From: a virus
IMG/VR virus record: IMGVR_UViG_3300036785_000428
Span: 1-24,790 of that record
Length of the DNA stretch: 24,790 bases
Reading direction: 5' to 3' (one strand)
Notes under the pieces: generated by a model
Databases searched by the model: none
Told to the model about the DNA's origin: nothing
Seen by the model: only the letters and a program-made list of their open reading frames with translations
In this document: piece by piece, positions 15,698 through 22,664 of the stretch
How the letters are laid out: every line of letters begins with the position of its first letter
How positions within the stretch are numbered: the stretch's first letter is position 1
Position numbers and translations under genes: made by a program

Positions 15698-16521
15698 TGC
15701 CTGCCGCTGCTGCACTGTTCATGGATTACGGGGTTGCTGCTGGTCTCGACGCAGCAACGACGGCGTGGGCTGCGCAGGTTGTCACCAATGGCGGTACTGT
15801 AAGTGCTGGACGCAAGACAACAGTCAATAATCTGATTACCGGCCTAAAGTCGGATGGTGTCTGGACGAAGCTGGATCGGTTGTTCATATTGGCTGCTGAG
15901 AACACGCAAAGTGCACTTACTGATCTGAAGGGTCTAGCTTTAGCTGTAGTTCACAGCACGCCGACTTTTACCATAGATCGCGGGTATACCGGCACTGATG
16001 GCAGCACAGCGGTATACATAGACACTGGTTTTAACCCAAGCACGGCTGGTGGCAATTATACTCAAAATTCTGCGCATTTGTCTGTGTGGAGTAACAGCAA
16101 TATAACGCCTTCGTCAGCAGGAGGGATCCTTACTGGTGGTGACGGATCTGGCGGCCTGCCTGCTTCAAACATATACGCACAATACTCTGACGGAAATGCT
16201 TATTTCAGGATCAACGATGCGGCCAACTCTGCCGGCACAGCGAACGCCAATTCCACCGGGCACTACATCGCCAGTCGAACCGGGGCCTCGCTCTCGGCTG
16301 GGTACAAAAACGGGAGCCTTTTTGCTACCCTGAACCAGACATCTGGCGCCCTCGCAAATATATCTGTTGTCATTCTTGCTACGCAGAACCCCTCTGGCGT
16401 AGGCCAGGGGTGCCCTCATCAGATCACAATGCAAAGCATAGGTGGCGGCCTCAGCGCGACAGATGCGAGCAACTTCTACAATCGTCTGCGGACCTACATG
16501 ACTGCTGTGGGTGTGCCATAA
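15697..16521 (+). CDS. Lectin-like tail protein in AT-richer DNA
   Basis: A 274-residue protein. Residues 1-95 are helical (AATTAWAAQVVTNGGTVSAG; VNNLITGLKSDGVWTKLDRL; FILAAENTQSALTDLKGLA), a recurrent lead-in for phage fibre proteins. From about residue 96 the pattern SPTFT.DRGYTG.DGSTAVYIDTGFNP fits a concanavalin A/LamG-like carbohydrate-binding sandwich, ending NFYNRLRTYMTAVGVP (my consensus wording; the window has STPTFTIDRGYTGTDG). It probably binds surface glycan as a fibre tip or cofibre. The start at ATG 15697 overlaps the previous stop; the in-frame GTG at 15667 would overlap the giant fibre by 31 bases. Three lines I counted (15961-16140) total about 49% G+C, well below the roughly 60-70% of other regions. 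Confidence 0.65.
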   Translation: MPAAAALFMDYGVAAGLDAATTAWAAQVVTNGGTVSAGRKTTVNNLITGLKSDGVWTKLDRLFILAAENTQSALTDLKGLALAVVHSTPTFTIDRGYTGTDGSTAVYIDTGFNPSTAGGNYTQNSAHLSVWSNSNITPSSAGGILTGGDGSGGLPASNIYAQYSDGNAYFRINDAANSAGTANANSTGHYIASRTGASLSAGYKNGSLFATLNQTSGALANISVVILATQNPSGVGQGCPHQITMQSIGGGLSATDASNFYNRLRTYMTAVGVP

Positions 16522-16533
16522 AAGGAGAGAACA

Positions 16534-16800
16534 ATGGCCGATGCGATCAGCTTCATCAATACCTACTCCGCGCAGATCAAAAGCTTTGTGGACATGTTGA
16601 AGGATCTGGAAACAAAGAACCAGCAGCTCACGGAGGATCCTAGCCTGATCACGCGCTACTTTGATCCGACGGCGACGCACCGGGAGGATATCGTCGCAGC
16701 CGACGTGACCGCTGCCCAGGACGCGATCGTGCAGCTGTTGTTCACCTACAACAGTGGCACGCCGACGACGGCTTCTCAGCTCCTGAAGATGTTTCCGTGA
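16534..16800 (+). CDS. 88-residue hypothetical protein between fibre and lysis genes
   Basis: A small protein, helical at both ends (ADAISFINTYSAQIKSFVDM; LKDLETKNQQLTED; VTAAQDAIVQLLFTYN), with no membrane segment or signal peptide. It has a clear ribosome site (AAGGAGA) between the previous stop and its ATG. Position after the lectin-like gene and before the endolysin is the only functional clue; it could be a fibre assembly factor or a lysis accessory. I do not recognise the family. Confidence 0.65.
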   Translation: MADAISFINTYSAQIKSFVDMLKDLETKNQQLTEDPSLITRYFDPTATHREDIVAADVTAAQDAIVQLLFTYNSGTPTTASQLLKMFP

Positions 16801-16825
16801 CCGGCCTTCGAGCGGAGCAGCTGAT

Positions 16826-18403
16826 ATGAGGATTGTCATCAGTAGCGGGCATGGAAAGTACATTCGGGGCGCATCAGGCTCGCCGGTGCCACCACAGCTG
16901 GACGAGGTCGATGAGGCCAGGAGGGTGGTCGATAAGGTCGCCGGGTTCTGGCGTGACAGCGGCGTGGAGGTGGCTGTATTTCACGACAATACCTCGCACG
17001 ATCAGAACACCAACCTGAACACGATCGTGAATTATCACAATAGTCATCTGCAGCCGCACGACCTCGACGTCTCTGTGCATTTCAATGCTTATGACGGCTC
17101 GGCACATGGCGTAGAGTGCCTGTATGTGACGCAGCAGTCTTTGGCCAAGAAGGTGTCGGACGCCATTGCGGCAGTGGGCTTCACTAATCGTGGACCAAAA
17201 AAGCGCACCGATTTGTTCTTCCTGAATAACACGCATGAACCCGCAATCCTCGTGGAAGTATGCTTCTGTGACCACACCGGCGACTCGAACACCTACCGCG
17301 CCAAGTTCAGCGACGTGTGCAAGGCTATTGCCGAGGCGATTTCGGGGCAATCGGTCACCGTGCCACCGCCTGATGGTGGGAGGCCGCCAATCGAGCCGCC
17401 GGTGCCACCGTCCGAGGTATCCAAGCCGGTGCTCGGCAAAGGCGACGAGGGGCCGTTTGTCGAGGACCTGCAGGACGATCTTAACCGTGAATTGGAGGGC
17501 TCTGACCTCACCGTGGATGGTGATTTCGGTGCGCTGACCGAGGATGCGGTAATGGATTATCAGCGTTCGCGCGGGCTCGACGTGGACGGTATCGTCGGCG
17601 AGCAGACCTGGGCCGCGCTCGACAGTCACATGCCGCCGTATGTGCCCCCTGGCACCCCGCCACCATTGAGCGATGAGCAGATGGATGCCATCTCGGCGAT
17701 CGCGATCAATTCCAGAATTGCGAACTACAACTGGGACGATCGCGGCATCGCGCCCGATGGTTACGTGACGGGCTTTGCGCTGGCCTTCGCCAATACCTAC
17801 CGGCAGCTGCTTGGCGGCTATTCTCCGGCAGTCGAGATGGCAAAAAAGAACTCGGGCAACAGCGAGAAGGACGTACTGCAGTGGTACTATACGCAGTATC
17901 GCGATGCTGGGATGGACAATACGAGGGATGGCCCCGATACGCTGCGGCATCTGTGGGCGCTGCTGATGGGGCTTGGCATGCGCGAGAGCTCCGGCCAGCA
18001 CTGCTGCGGCCGCGATCAGAGCGCGGACAATACTTCAAGCGACACGGCAGAGGCGGGGCTGTTTCAGACCAGCTACAACGCGCACACGTGTTCGAGCGAG
18101 TTCGATGAGCTGATGCGCGCGTTTGAGGCCGGACAGCTGCAGGGTTTCCTGGCTCAGTTCGAGGATGGAGTGTCGTGCTCCTCCTCCGACTGGGACAACT
18201 ATGGCTCGGGCGCAGGCGCGGTCTTCCAGGCTTTGTGCAAAAGCGAGCCGGCATTTGCCTGCGAGACGTGTGCGATCGTGCTGCGCAAACTCAGGCAGCA
18301 TTACGGGCCAATCAACCGCGAAGAGGCGGAACTGAAGAACGACGCCGACGCGATGCTCAAGGCGGTGCAGGACTACATCGATACGCAGGAGGCAATTGCG
18401 TGA
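16826..18403 (+). CDS. Three-domain endolysin: amidase, peptidoglycan-binding and lysozyme-like domains
   Basis: A 525-residue lysis protein. Residues 1-174 match zinc-dependent N-acetylmuramoyl-L-alanine amidase (Amidase_3 type), with SSGHG (H9), a probable ligand E30, VHFNAY (H85) and ILVEVCF (E144). Residues about 200-263 form a PG_binding_1 repeat (GPFVEDLQDDLNRELEG; TVDGDFGALTEDAVMDYQRS; DVDGIVGEQTWAAL), linked by Pro-rich spacers. Residues about 275-510 are a third, Cys-rich domain containing GLGMRESSGQHCCGRDQS and TAEAGLFQTSYN. The ES..G then AGLFQTS order resembles lysozyme or lytic transglycosylase folds, with E387 as the candidate catalytic acid. No signal peptide is seen, so release should need a holin. 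The next gene's GTG start overlaps the stop. Confidence 0.85.
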   Translation: MRIVISSGHGKYIRGASGSPVPPQLDEVDEARRVVDKVAGFWRDSGVEVAVFHDNTSHDQNTNLNTIVNYHNSHLQPHDLDVSVHFNAYDGSAHGVECLYVTQQSLAKKVSDAIAAVGFTNRGPKKRTDLFFLNNTHEPAILVEVCFCDHTGDSNTYRAKFSDVCKAIAEAISGQSVTVPPPDGGRPPIEPPVPPSEVSKPVLGKGDEGPFVEDLQDDLNRELEGSDLTVDGDFGALTEDAVMDYQRSRGLDVDGIVGEQTWAALDSHMPPYVPPGTPPPLSDEQMDAISAIAINSRIANYNWDDRGIAPDGYVTGFALAFANTYRQLLGGYSPAVEMAKKNSGNSEKDVLQWYYTQYRDAGMDNTRDGPDTLRHLWALLMGLGMRESSGQHCCGRDQSADNTSSDTAEAGLFQTSYNAHTCSSEFDELMRAFEAGQLQGFLAQFEDGVSCSSSDWDNYGSGAGAVFQALCKSEPAFACETCAIVLRKLRQHYGPINREEAELKNDADAMLKAVQDYIDTQEAIA

Positions 18404-18630
18404 CCCCTGGCCCAGTCGAAGAGGCAGGCCAGACCGCGCGCAGCTTCATCGATGCGCTCAAGGGACAGCCTGCGACCTTGGCCCTGATCATCGCCAATGC
18501 CGCCATGCTGGTCTTCATGTTCTACGCGCTGTCGAAAGCGGCGCAGTTCCGTGACAGCCTGCTGAACCAGCAGTTCGTCTATCAACGTGAGGTCAGCCTG
18601 CTGCTGGCCAAGTGCGTCGTGCCGCCGTGA
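18400..18630 (+). CDS. Holin-like protein with one membrane segment
   Basis: A 76-residue protein starting at GTG 18400, which overlaps the endolysin stop (GTGA) and has AGGAGG about eight bases upstream. A soluble amphipathic lead (EEAGQTARSFIDALKGQP) is followed by one membrane helix at about residues 25-44 (ATLALIIANAAMLVFMFYAL) and a charged cytoplasm- or periplasm-facing tail with SLLLAKCVVPP. Small one-TM proteins of this pattern next to amidases are common in phages and are usually taken as holins. It could instead be an inner-membrane spanin component or antiholin. Longer in-frame starts upstream would overlap the endolysin heavily and were not used. Confidence 0.6.
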   Translation: MTPGPVEEAGQTARSFIDALKGQPATLALIIANAAMLVFMFYALSKAAQFRDSLLNQQFVYQREVSLLLAKCVVPP

Positions 18631-20390
18631 GCCTGCGCCGCAGCACCCCTGTCGCTTTTCACCCGCGCGGTCTCTCCGACGCGCTGGACAGCTCCCTGGT
18701 GTTCTCCGGGGCGATGGCAGGGCTGCGCGACCTCATCCCGGATCCGTCCACGCGCGGGCTATGGCAGTGCCGGCCGGCGGCAATCCTCAATGCCAACATG
18801 GCGGGGGTCCATGGCGCGTTCAGCTTCGGCTTCAGCAGTGGGTTCGACAGCGGGCATCCCTCGATCTTTCCCGTACCGCTCGGTGTCGTTTCCGCCCTGC
18901 TGATCGTCGGTGATACCGCTTACGGCATGGTGGGCGCCGCCGGCTTTGATCAACCGTTCGCGGTCAATCTCAAGACCGGCGTGTTCATTCCCGTCACTGG
19001 TATCGCCACCAACCTTCCTACCACCCAACTGTCGAGCGGCGACTGGGTGCCGCCGACGATGGAGGTGATCGGCTCGACCGTGCTGGTCACGCATCCGGGC
19101 TTCACCGGGGCCAGCAATCACTGGTTCGGCACGATCGACATCTCCACTCCCACTGCGCCAGTCTGGGCCGCGGGCAATATCACCGGCACCGGCGGCTTCG
19201 CCTTTTCCGCCACGACCGGCCCGCCGGTGGCGGTGAAAGCGTTCAACGGGCGCGCCTACTGGGCGTTCAATCCGCCCTCGGGCCCTTCGGCGACCGTGTT
19301 TTCCGACGTGCTCGCGCCGACGGTGGTCACCAACTCAGGCGCGGTACAGATCATCACCTATGACGACAACGTGCCGATCACTGCGCTCGGCGCGCTGCCT
19401 TTGTCCAATCAGCTGGGCGGCATCATCCAGTCCCTGATCGTGTTCAAGGGCGTCACCAACATGTATCAGATAACCGGTGACATCGCGTTGGGACCAGGGC
19501 CGCCGCTCGGCACGCTGACCAAGAACTCGCTCAACGTGGCCACCGGCACGTTCGCCCCCAACTCGCTGGCGTCGACACCCAAGGGGCTCGCCTTCGCCGC
19601 GCCCGACGGCATCCGCATCATCGATTTCAATGCCCAGGTATCTGATCCGATCGGCAACGAGGGCATGGGCAAGACGCTGCCTTTCCTGTTCGCCGTCTCG
19701 CCTTCACGCATGGCTGCCGCTGCCAACGGCACGATCTATCGGATCAGCGTGCAGGACGGCTCGATCAACGGCTCGCCGACTGTGGAATACTGGCTGGATT
19801 TCTCCCGTGGCGGTGTCTGGTCAGGACCACACTCGCTCCCGGGGCGCGTGATCAAGCCATACAAGAATACGTTCATGACGTCGCCCTACGCCGTGTCTAC
19901 CGGCTTGGCCACCGCAGGTCCGGTGTCGTCGGCCACGCTCTACGCCTCGGACTATCTGCAGACCCTGCAATCGACCTTCGTCGAGAACAGTGCGGCGATG
20001 TCCTTCAACTGGCTAAGCTCGCTCCTGCCCGACACCGATCAGATGAGCGAGAACGCCATGATCGAGACCACGATTTATTTAGGCCTGCAGGCCGGTGCGG
20101 CGTATACCGTTCAGGCGCTCAACGAGAGCAGCTCGGTGCTCGGTTCAGTCACCTTGGCCAATATCGCCAACCCCTCGATCTGGGGACAGTTCAACTGGGG
20201 CCAGGAGGCATGGGGCGGCCTGCCGTCGGCGCTGTTCCCGCAACGCCTCGCGTGGTCCAAGCCCGTCGTGTTCCGGCGCATGGCCATGAACGTGATGGGT
20301 CCATCATCGCAACAATTCAGGATCGGCACCATGCATCTGAAATACGAGCAGCTGGGTTACCTGCAGCAGCCGTTCGGGAGTGCCGCATGA
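18627..20390 (+). CDS. Second large hub-like structural protein
   Basis: A 587-residue beta-rich protein. It has a propeller-like series of strands (LLIVGDTAYGMVGAAGF; VIGSTVLVTHPGF; LIVFKGVTNMYQITGDIAL), then TPKGLAFAAPDGIRIIDFNA with QVSDPIGNEGMG, EYWLDFSRGGVWSGPHSLPG, and a C-terminal SKPVVFRRMAMNVMGPSSQ with FRIGTMHLKYEQLGYL. This reads like a tail hub or packaged-DNA stabilisation protein analogous to gp10, but of a different sequence lineage from the one at 4675. I recall similar proteins in other podophage-like genomes without a firm name. GTG 18627 overlaps the previous stop; GTG 18612 in the same frame is also possible. The DNA is GC-richer (70% in 19141-19260 by hand count). Confidence 0.6.
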   Translation: MSLRRSTPVAFHPRGLSDALDSSLVFSGAMAGLRDLIPDPSTRGLWQCRPAAILNANMAGVHGAFSFGFSSGFDSGHPSIFPVPLGVVSALLIVGDTAYGMVGAAGFDQPFAVNLKTGVFIPVTGIATNLPTTQLSSGDWVPPTMEVIGSTVLVTHPGFTGASNHWFGTIDISTPTAPVWAAGNITGTGGFAFSATTGPPVAVKAFNGRAYWAFNPPSGPSATVFSDVLAPTVVTNSGAVQIITYDDNVPITALGALPLSNQLGGIIQSLIVFKGVTNMYQITGDIALGPGPPLGTLTKNSLNVATGTFAPNSLASTPKGLAFAAPDGIRIIDFNAQVSDPIGNEGMGKTLPFLFAVSPSRMAAAANGTIYRISVQDGSINGSPTVEYWLDFSRGGVWSGPHSLPGRVIKPYKNTFMTSPYAVSTGLATAGPVSSATLYASDYLQTLQSTFVENSAAMSFNWLSSLLPDTDQMSENAMIETTIYLGLQAGAAYTVQALNESSSVLGSVTLANIANPSIWGQFNWGQEAWGGLPSALFPQRLAWSKPVVFRRMAMNVMGPSSQQFRIGTMHLKYEQLGYLQQPFGSAA

Positions 20391-21472
20391 AAAAGCTTGC
20401 CCTCCTCTTCCTCCTTCTTCTTGCCAGCTGTCGCGAGGCGACAGCTGGCGTGCCGTGCTCGCTGCCGTTCAATTTGCAAAATGGTCAGCCGGCGGATGCA
20501 ACGCAAGTCATGGCGAACTACAACGCTTTGGTTGCCTGCCTGGGCAATGCCGCGGCGGCCGGCATCAATACCGACATCCAGGCGCTCACCGGGCTGACCA
20601 CGCCCTTGATCCCATCGCTCGGAGGCACGCAGACCTTCGTCGCGACCGCGCCTTCGGGCGGATCAAACAATGCGCAGACTATCGCTGCTACTACGCCTAC
20701 CGGATTTGCTGCGACCAGCGGATTTACCGTGGTCTTCGTCGCCGGGTTCACCAACAGCGACGCCACCACGCTGACGGTGGGGGCTTCGGCGCCGATCAGC
20801 ATCCTGCGGCGCACGTCGGACGGCCTCCTGCCCTTCGCAGGCGGCGAGCTGATCGCGAACACGATGAGCGTTGCCACTTACGATGGCACGCAGTTCCAGT
20901 TGATCAGCAGCACGCAGGTCCCGATCGGGACCGTGCTCACCACGCTGTTCACGGTCCCCGACAACGGGTTCATCCTGATGGCAGGCCAATGCGTCAACAG
21001 CATCGGTTCGCTCAATTCATTGTGGAAAAAGATGGGGCAGCCAGGACAGCAGTTCTGTCCCAACCCGGGCTTCTTCCCGTTGCCGGACGGCCGCGGGCGC
21101 TACATCGCCATGATCGACAGCGGCGGCACCGGACGGATCACGCCGCCCAACTGGGATGGTTCGATCCTGGGTAATTCCGGCGGGCAGCAGATCCTGCCGC
21201 AGTCAGCACTGCCCAACACTCCACTGTTTTACGGCGGCATTGGCGGCAGCCCCGCCCCATCACAGAATGTTACCGGTACCGTCAGCGGTGGAAATCTGGT
21301 AGGTGGAGCTGGCAGCTCCTTGTCCGGCGTGTCCGCCAATATCATCGAGGTGGCGCCGACGTGGACCAATACAGGCGCGCAGGCCGGACAAACCAGCTCG
21401 CTCAATGGTAATACGGGACAGACTGGCAGCCTGCCGCCCACGCTCATGCTCAACCGGCAGATCAAATACTGA
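20387..21472 (+). CDS. Second tail-collar protein, with signal peptide / possible lipobox
   Basis: A 361-residue protein. ATG 20387 overlaps the previous stop. The first 22 residues form a signal peptide: KK, a hydrophobic core LALLFLLLLA, then LASC, a plausible lipobox with C15. A following ATA-G could instead be a signal peptidase I site. Next comes LPFNLQNGQPADATQVMANY and NALVACLGNAA, then a collar-type C-terminal part with IGTVLTTLFTVPDNGFILMA, FFPLPDGRGRYIAMIDSGG and GRITPPNWDG, ending QTGSLPPTLMLNRQIKY. Five cysteines are visible after the core, allowing disulphides after export. It may be an exported envelope protein (for example one that blocks superinfection) or a virion fibre with a co-opted export signal. 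The collar part is distantly like that of the protein at 10727. Confidence 0.7.
   Translation: MKKLALLFLLLLASCREATAGVPCSLPFNLQNGQPADATQVMANYNALVACLGNAAAAGINTDIQALTGLTTPLIPSLGGTQTFVATAPSGGSNNAQTIAATTPTGFAATSGFTVVFVAGFTNSDATTLTVGASAPISILRRTSDGLLPFAGGELIANTMSVATYDGTQFQLISSTQVPIGTVLTTLFTVPDNGFILMAGQCVNSIGSLNSLWKKMGQPGQQFCPNPGFFPLPDGRGRYIAMIDSGGTGRITPPNWDGSILGNSGGQQILPQSALPNTPLFYGGIGGSPAPSQNVTGTVSGGNLVGGAGSSLSGVSANIIEVAPTWTNTGAQAGQTSSLNGNTGQTGSLPPTLMLNRQIKY
20423..20449. repeat. Perfect 12-bp inverted repeat over lipobox codons
   Basis: GCCAGCTGTCGC at 20423-20434, a three-base loop (GAG), then GCGACAGCTGGC at 20438-20449. The stem is perfect and has eight or nine G-C pairs. It begins 36 bases after the start codon of the collar gene and covers the codons for A13 to G21, including the lipobox cysteine. 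No T-run follows on either strand, so it is not an ordinary intrinsic terminator. Confidence 0.85.
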
Positions 21473-21483
21473 AGGAGGTTCTC

Positions 21484-21681
21484 ATGGACAGACCCAGGCA
21501 CACGCACTCGCCGTCCGGTCACGCCGGACATCCGGAGACCAAGCTTCATCAGAAGGGCATGCACCGCAAGGCGCCCTCGGCAGTCGAGCCGCACCCCAAG
21601 GGGCCCTCGGTCAATGCCGGCGATCGACCCAATCCGCACTACGTGCCGTCTGTTTCCGTACCGGGACCGCGCAACGCCTGA
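21484..21681 (+). CDS. Small His/Pro-rich hypothetical protein
   Basis: A 65-residue basic, disordered-looking protein rich in His and Pro (RPRHTHSPSGHAGHPE; LHQKGMHRKAPS; NPHYVPSVSVPGP). A strong ribosome site, AAGGAGG, overlaps the end of the collar gene just upstream, supporting real translation. It has no membrane segment. Eight histidines in the first 45 residues suggest metal binding or nucleic-acid contact, but no family is recognised. Position between the collar gene and the ejection-like proteins of the second module suggests a minor virion component. Confidence 0.6.
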   Translation: MDRPRHTHSPSGHAGHPETKLHQKGMHRKAPSAVEPHPKGPSVNAGDRPNPHYVPSVSVPGPRNA

Positions 21682-21694
21682 ATAGGAGGGCGTC

Positions 21695-22663
21695 ATGTCC
21701 TTCTTCAACCCGCCGGCGGCAAACATCAACCTGCCGTCGCCGTCGCAATTTCCGACCAACCTTTTCAATTACGATCCTTCGCAGATCGCGCCGACGCAGG
21801 GCAGCCTGCTCGGCGGCCTCCAGAACCTGGGCAACTACAACGTCGGCGCCGGCTTCCTGCCGCAGGCGACCAACATTGCCGGCGGCATGATCAACGATCC
21901 CTTTGCGGGGATGGCGCTCGGCATGTCGCAGGGGGCCGCCAACCTGGGCATGGGCGCTGCGCAAAATCAGTACGCCGCCGGCGGCAACATCTATCAGACG
22001 GCGATGGACCCGCAGAGCCTGTTATACAACAGGATGTTTGCGCAGAATACCGAGCAGGCGCGCGCCAACGCCAGCGCTGCGGGGCTCGGCACCACGCCGC
22101 TCGGTGCTAGCTCGGTCGATTGGGCCAATCAGAATTTCAACATCAACTGGCAGAACGCCCAGCTGCAGCGGGAGATCTCGGGCGCGCAGGCCGCGAGCCA
22201 GCTGCAGGGCGGCGCGGCGCCGCTCTATCAGCAGTCCGGGATGTACCCCTGGCAGACGGGCCAGCAGATCGGGCAGGCCAACCTGGGCACGATCGGCAAC
22301 CTGACCAACCTTGGCATCAACGCCGCGCAGATCCCCGGGCAGCAGATTGCCGGCTGGCAGCAGTCGATCCCGACGATGGCGGGCCTGCAGCAGCAGGCCT
22401 ACGGCCAGCAGCAGGGAAACTACATGGACGCGGTCGCGCTCGCGCAGCTCCAGCTGCAGCAGAACCAGCAGAGCTGGAACCAGCAGCAGCAGATGTTCAG
22501 CGGGCTTGGCAAGGTGCTTGGCGGTGTCGGCGGCTTCGCACTTGGCGGCATGCCGGGGGCGGCGATCGGCTCAAACATCTTCGGCGGCAGCAGTCCCACC
22601 GGCACCGGTTGGGGCAGCAATCCCTTCGCGGGGTTGAGCAGCAAACCATTCGGTCAGCCGTAA
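21695..22663 (+). CDS. Second small ejection-like internal virion protein
   Basis: A 322-residue Gln/Ala/Gly/Asn-rich protein that parallels the 255-residue protein at 6581. It starts MSFFNPPAANINLPSPS, contains Ala/Gln helices (RANASAAGLGTTPLG; NINWQNAQLQREISGAQAAS), then LQLQQNQQSWNQQQQMF followed by a Gly/Ala-rich hydrophobic segment at about residues 270-298 (GKVLGGVGGFALGGMPGAA). The order 'Gln-rich helix, then Gly-rich hydrophobic end' is the same in both. AGGAGG precedes the ATG. Expected role: a head-packaged protein that exits with DNA. A direct homologous relationship with the first copy is likely by layout, not proven by eye. The high Gln content suggests long, extended helices. 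Confidence 0.6.
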   Translation: MSFFNPPAANINLPSPSQFPTNLFNYDPSQIAPTQGSLLGGLQNLGNYNVGAGFLPQATNIAGGMINDPFAGMALGMSQGAANLGMGAAQNQYAAGGNIYQTAMDPQSLLYNRMFAQNTEQARANASAAGLGTTPLGASSVDWANQNFNINWQNAQLQREISGAQAASQLQGGAAPLYQQSGMYPWQTGQQIGQANLGTIGNLTNLGINAAQIPGQQIAGWQQSIPTMAGLQQQAYGQQQGNYMDAVALAQLQLQQNQQSWNQQQQMFSGLGKVLGGVGGFALGGMPGAAIGSNIFGGSSPTGTGWGSNPFAGLSSKPFGQP

Positions 22664-22664
22664 G

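Noticed and set aside
16389-16410. Hairpin with CCCC/GGGG and TGGC/GCCA stems in the lectin-like gene
   Set aside because: It has a two-base bulge, sits inside coding sequence and has no T-run, so there is no reason to call it a terminator or control site.
16874-18001. 375-residue open frame on the minus strand across the endolysin
   Set aside because: It is antisense to recognisable amidase and binding domains, with no ribosome site or family pattern of its own.
20210-20386. Upstream extension of the second collar gene
   Set aside because: It would overlap the previous gene by about 180 bases, and the signal peptide begins exactly at ATG 20387.
20423-20449. Intrinsic terminator at the strong hairpin
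   Set aside because: No run of T follows on either strand, and the hairpin lies just inside an open reading frame with downstream genes continuing.
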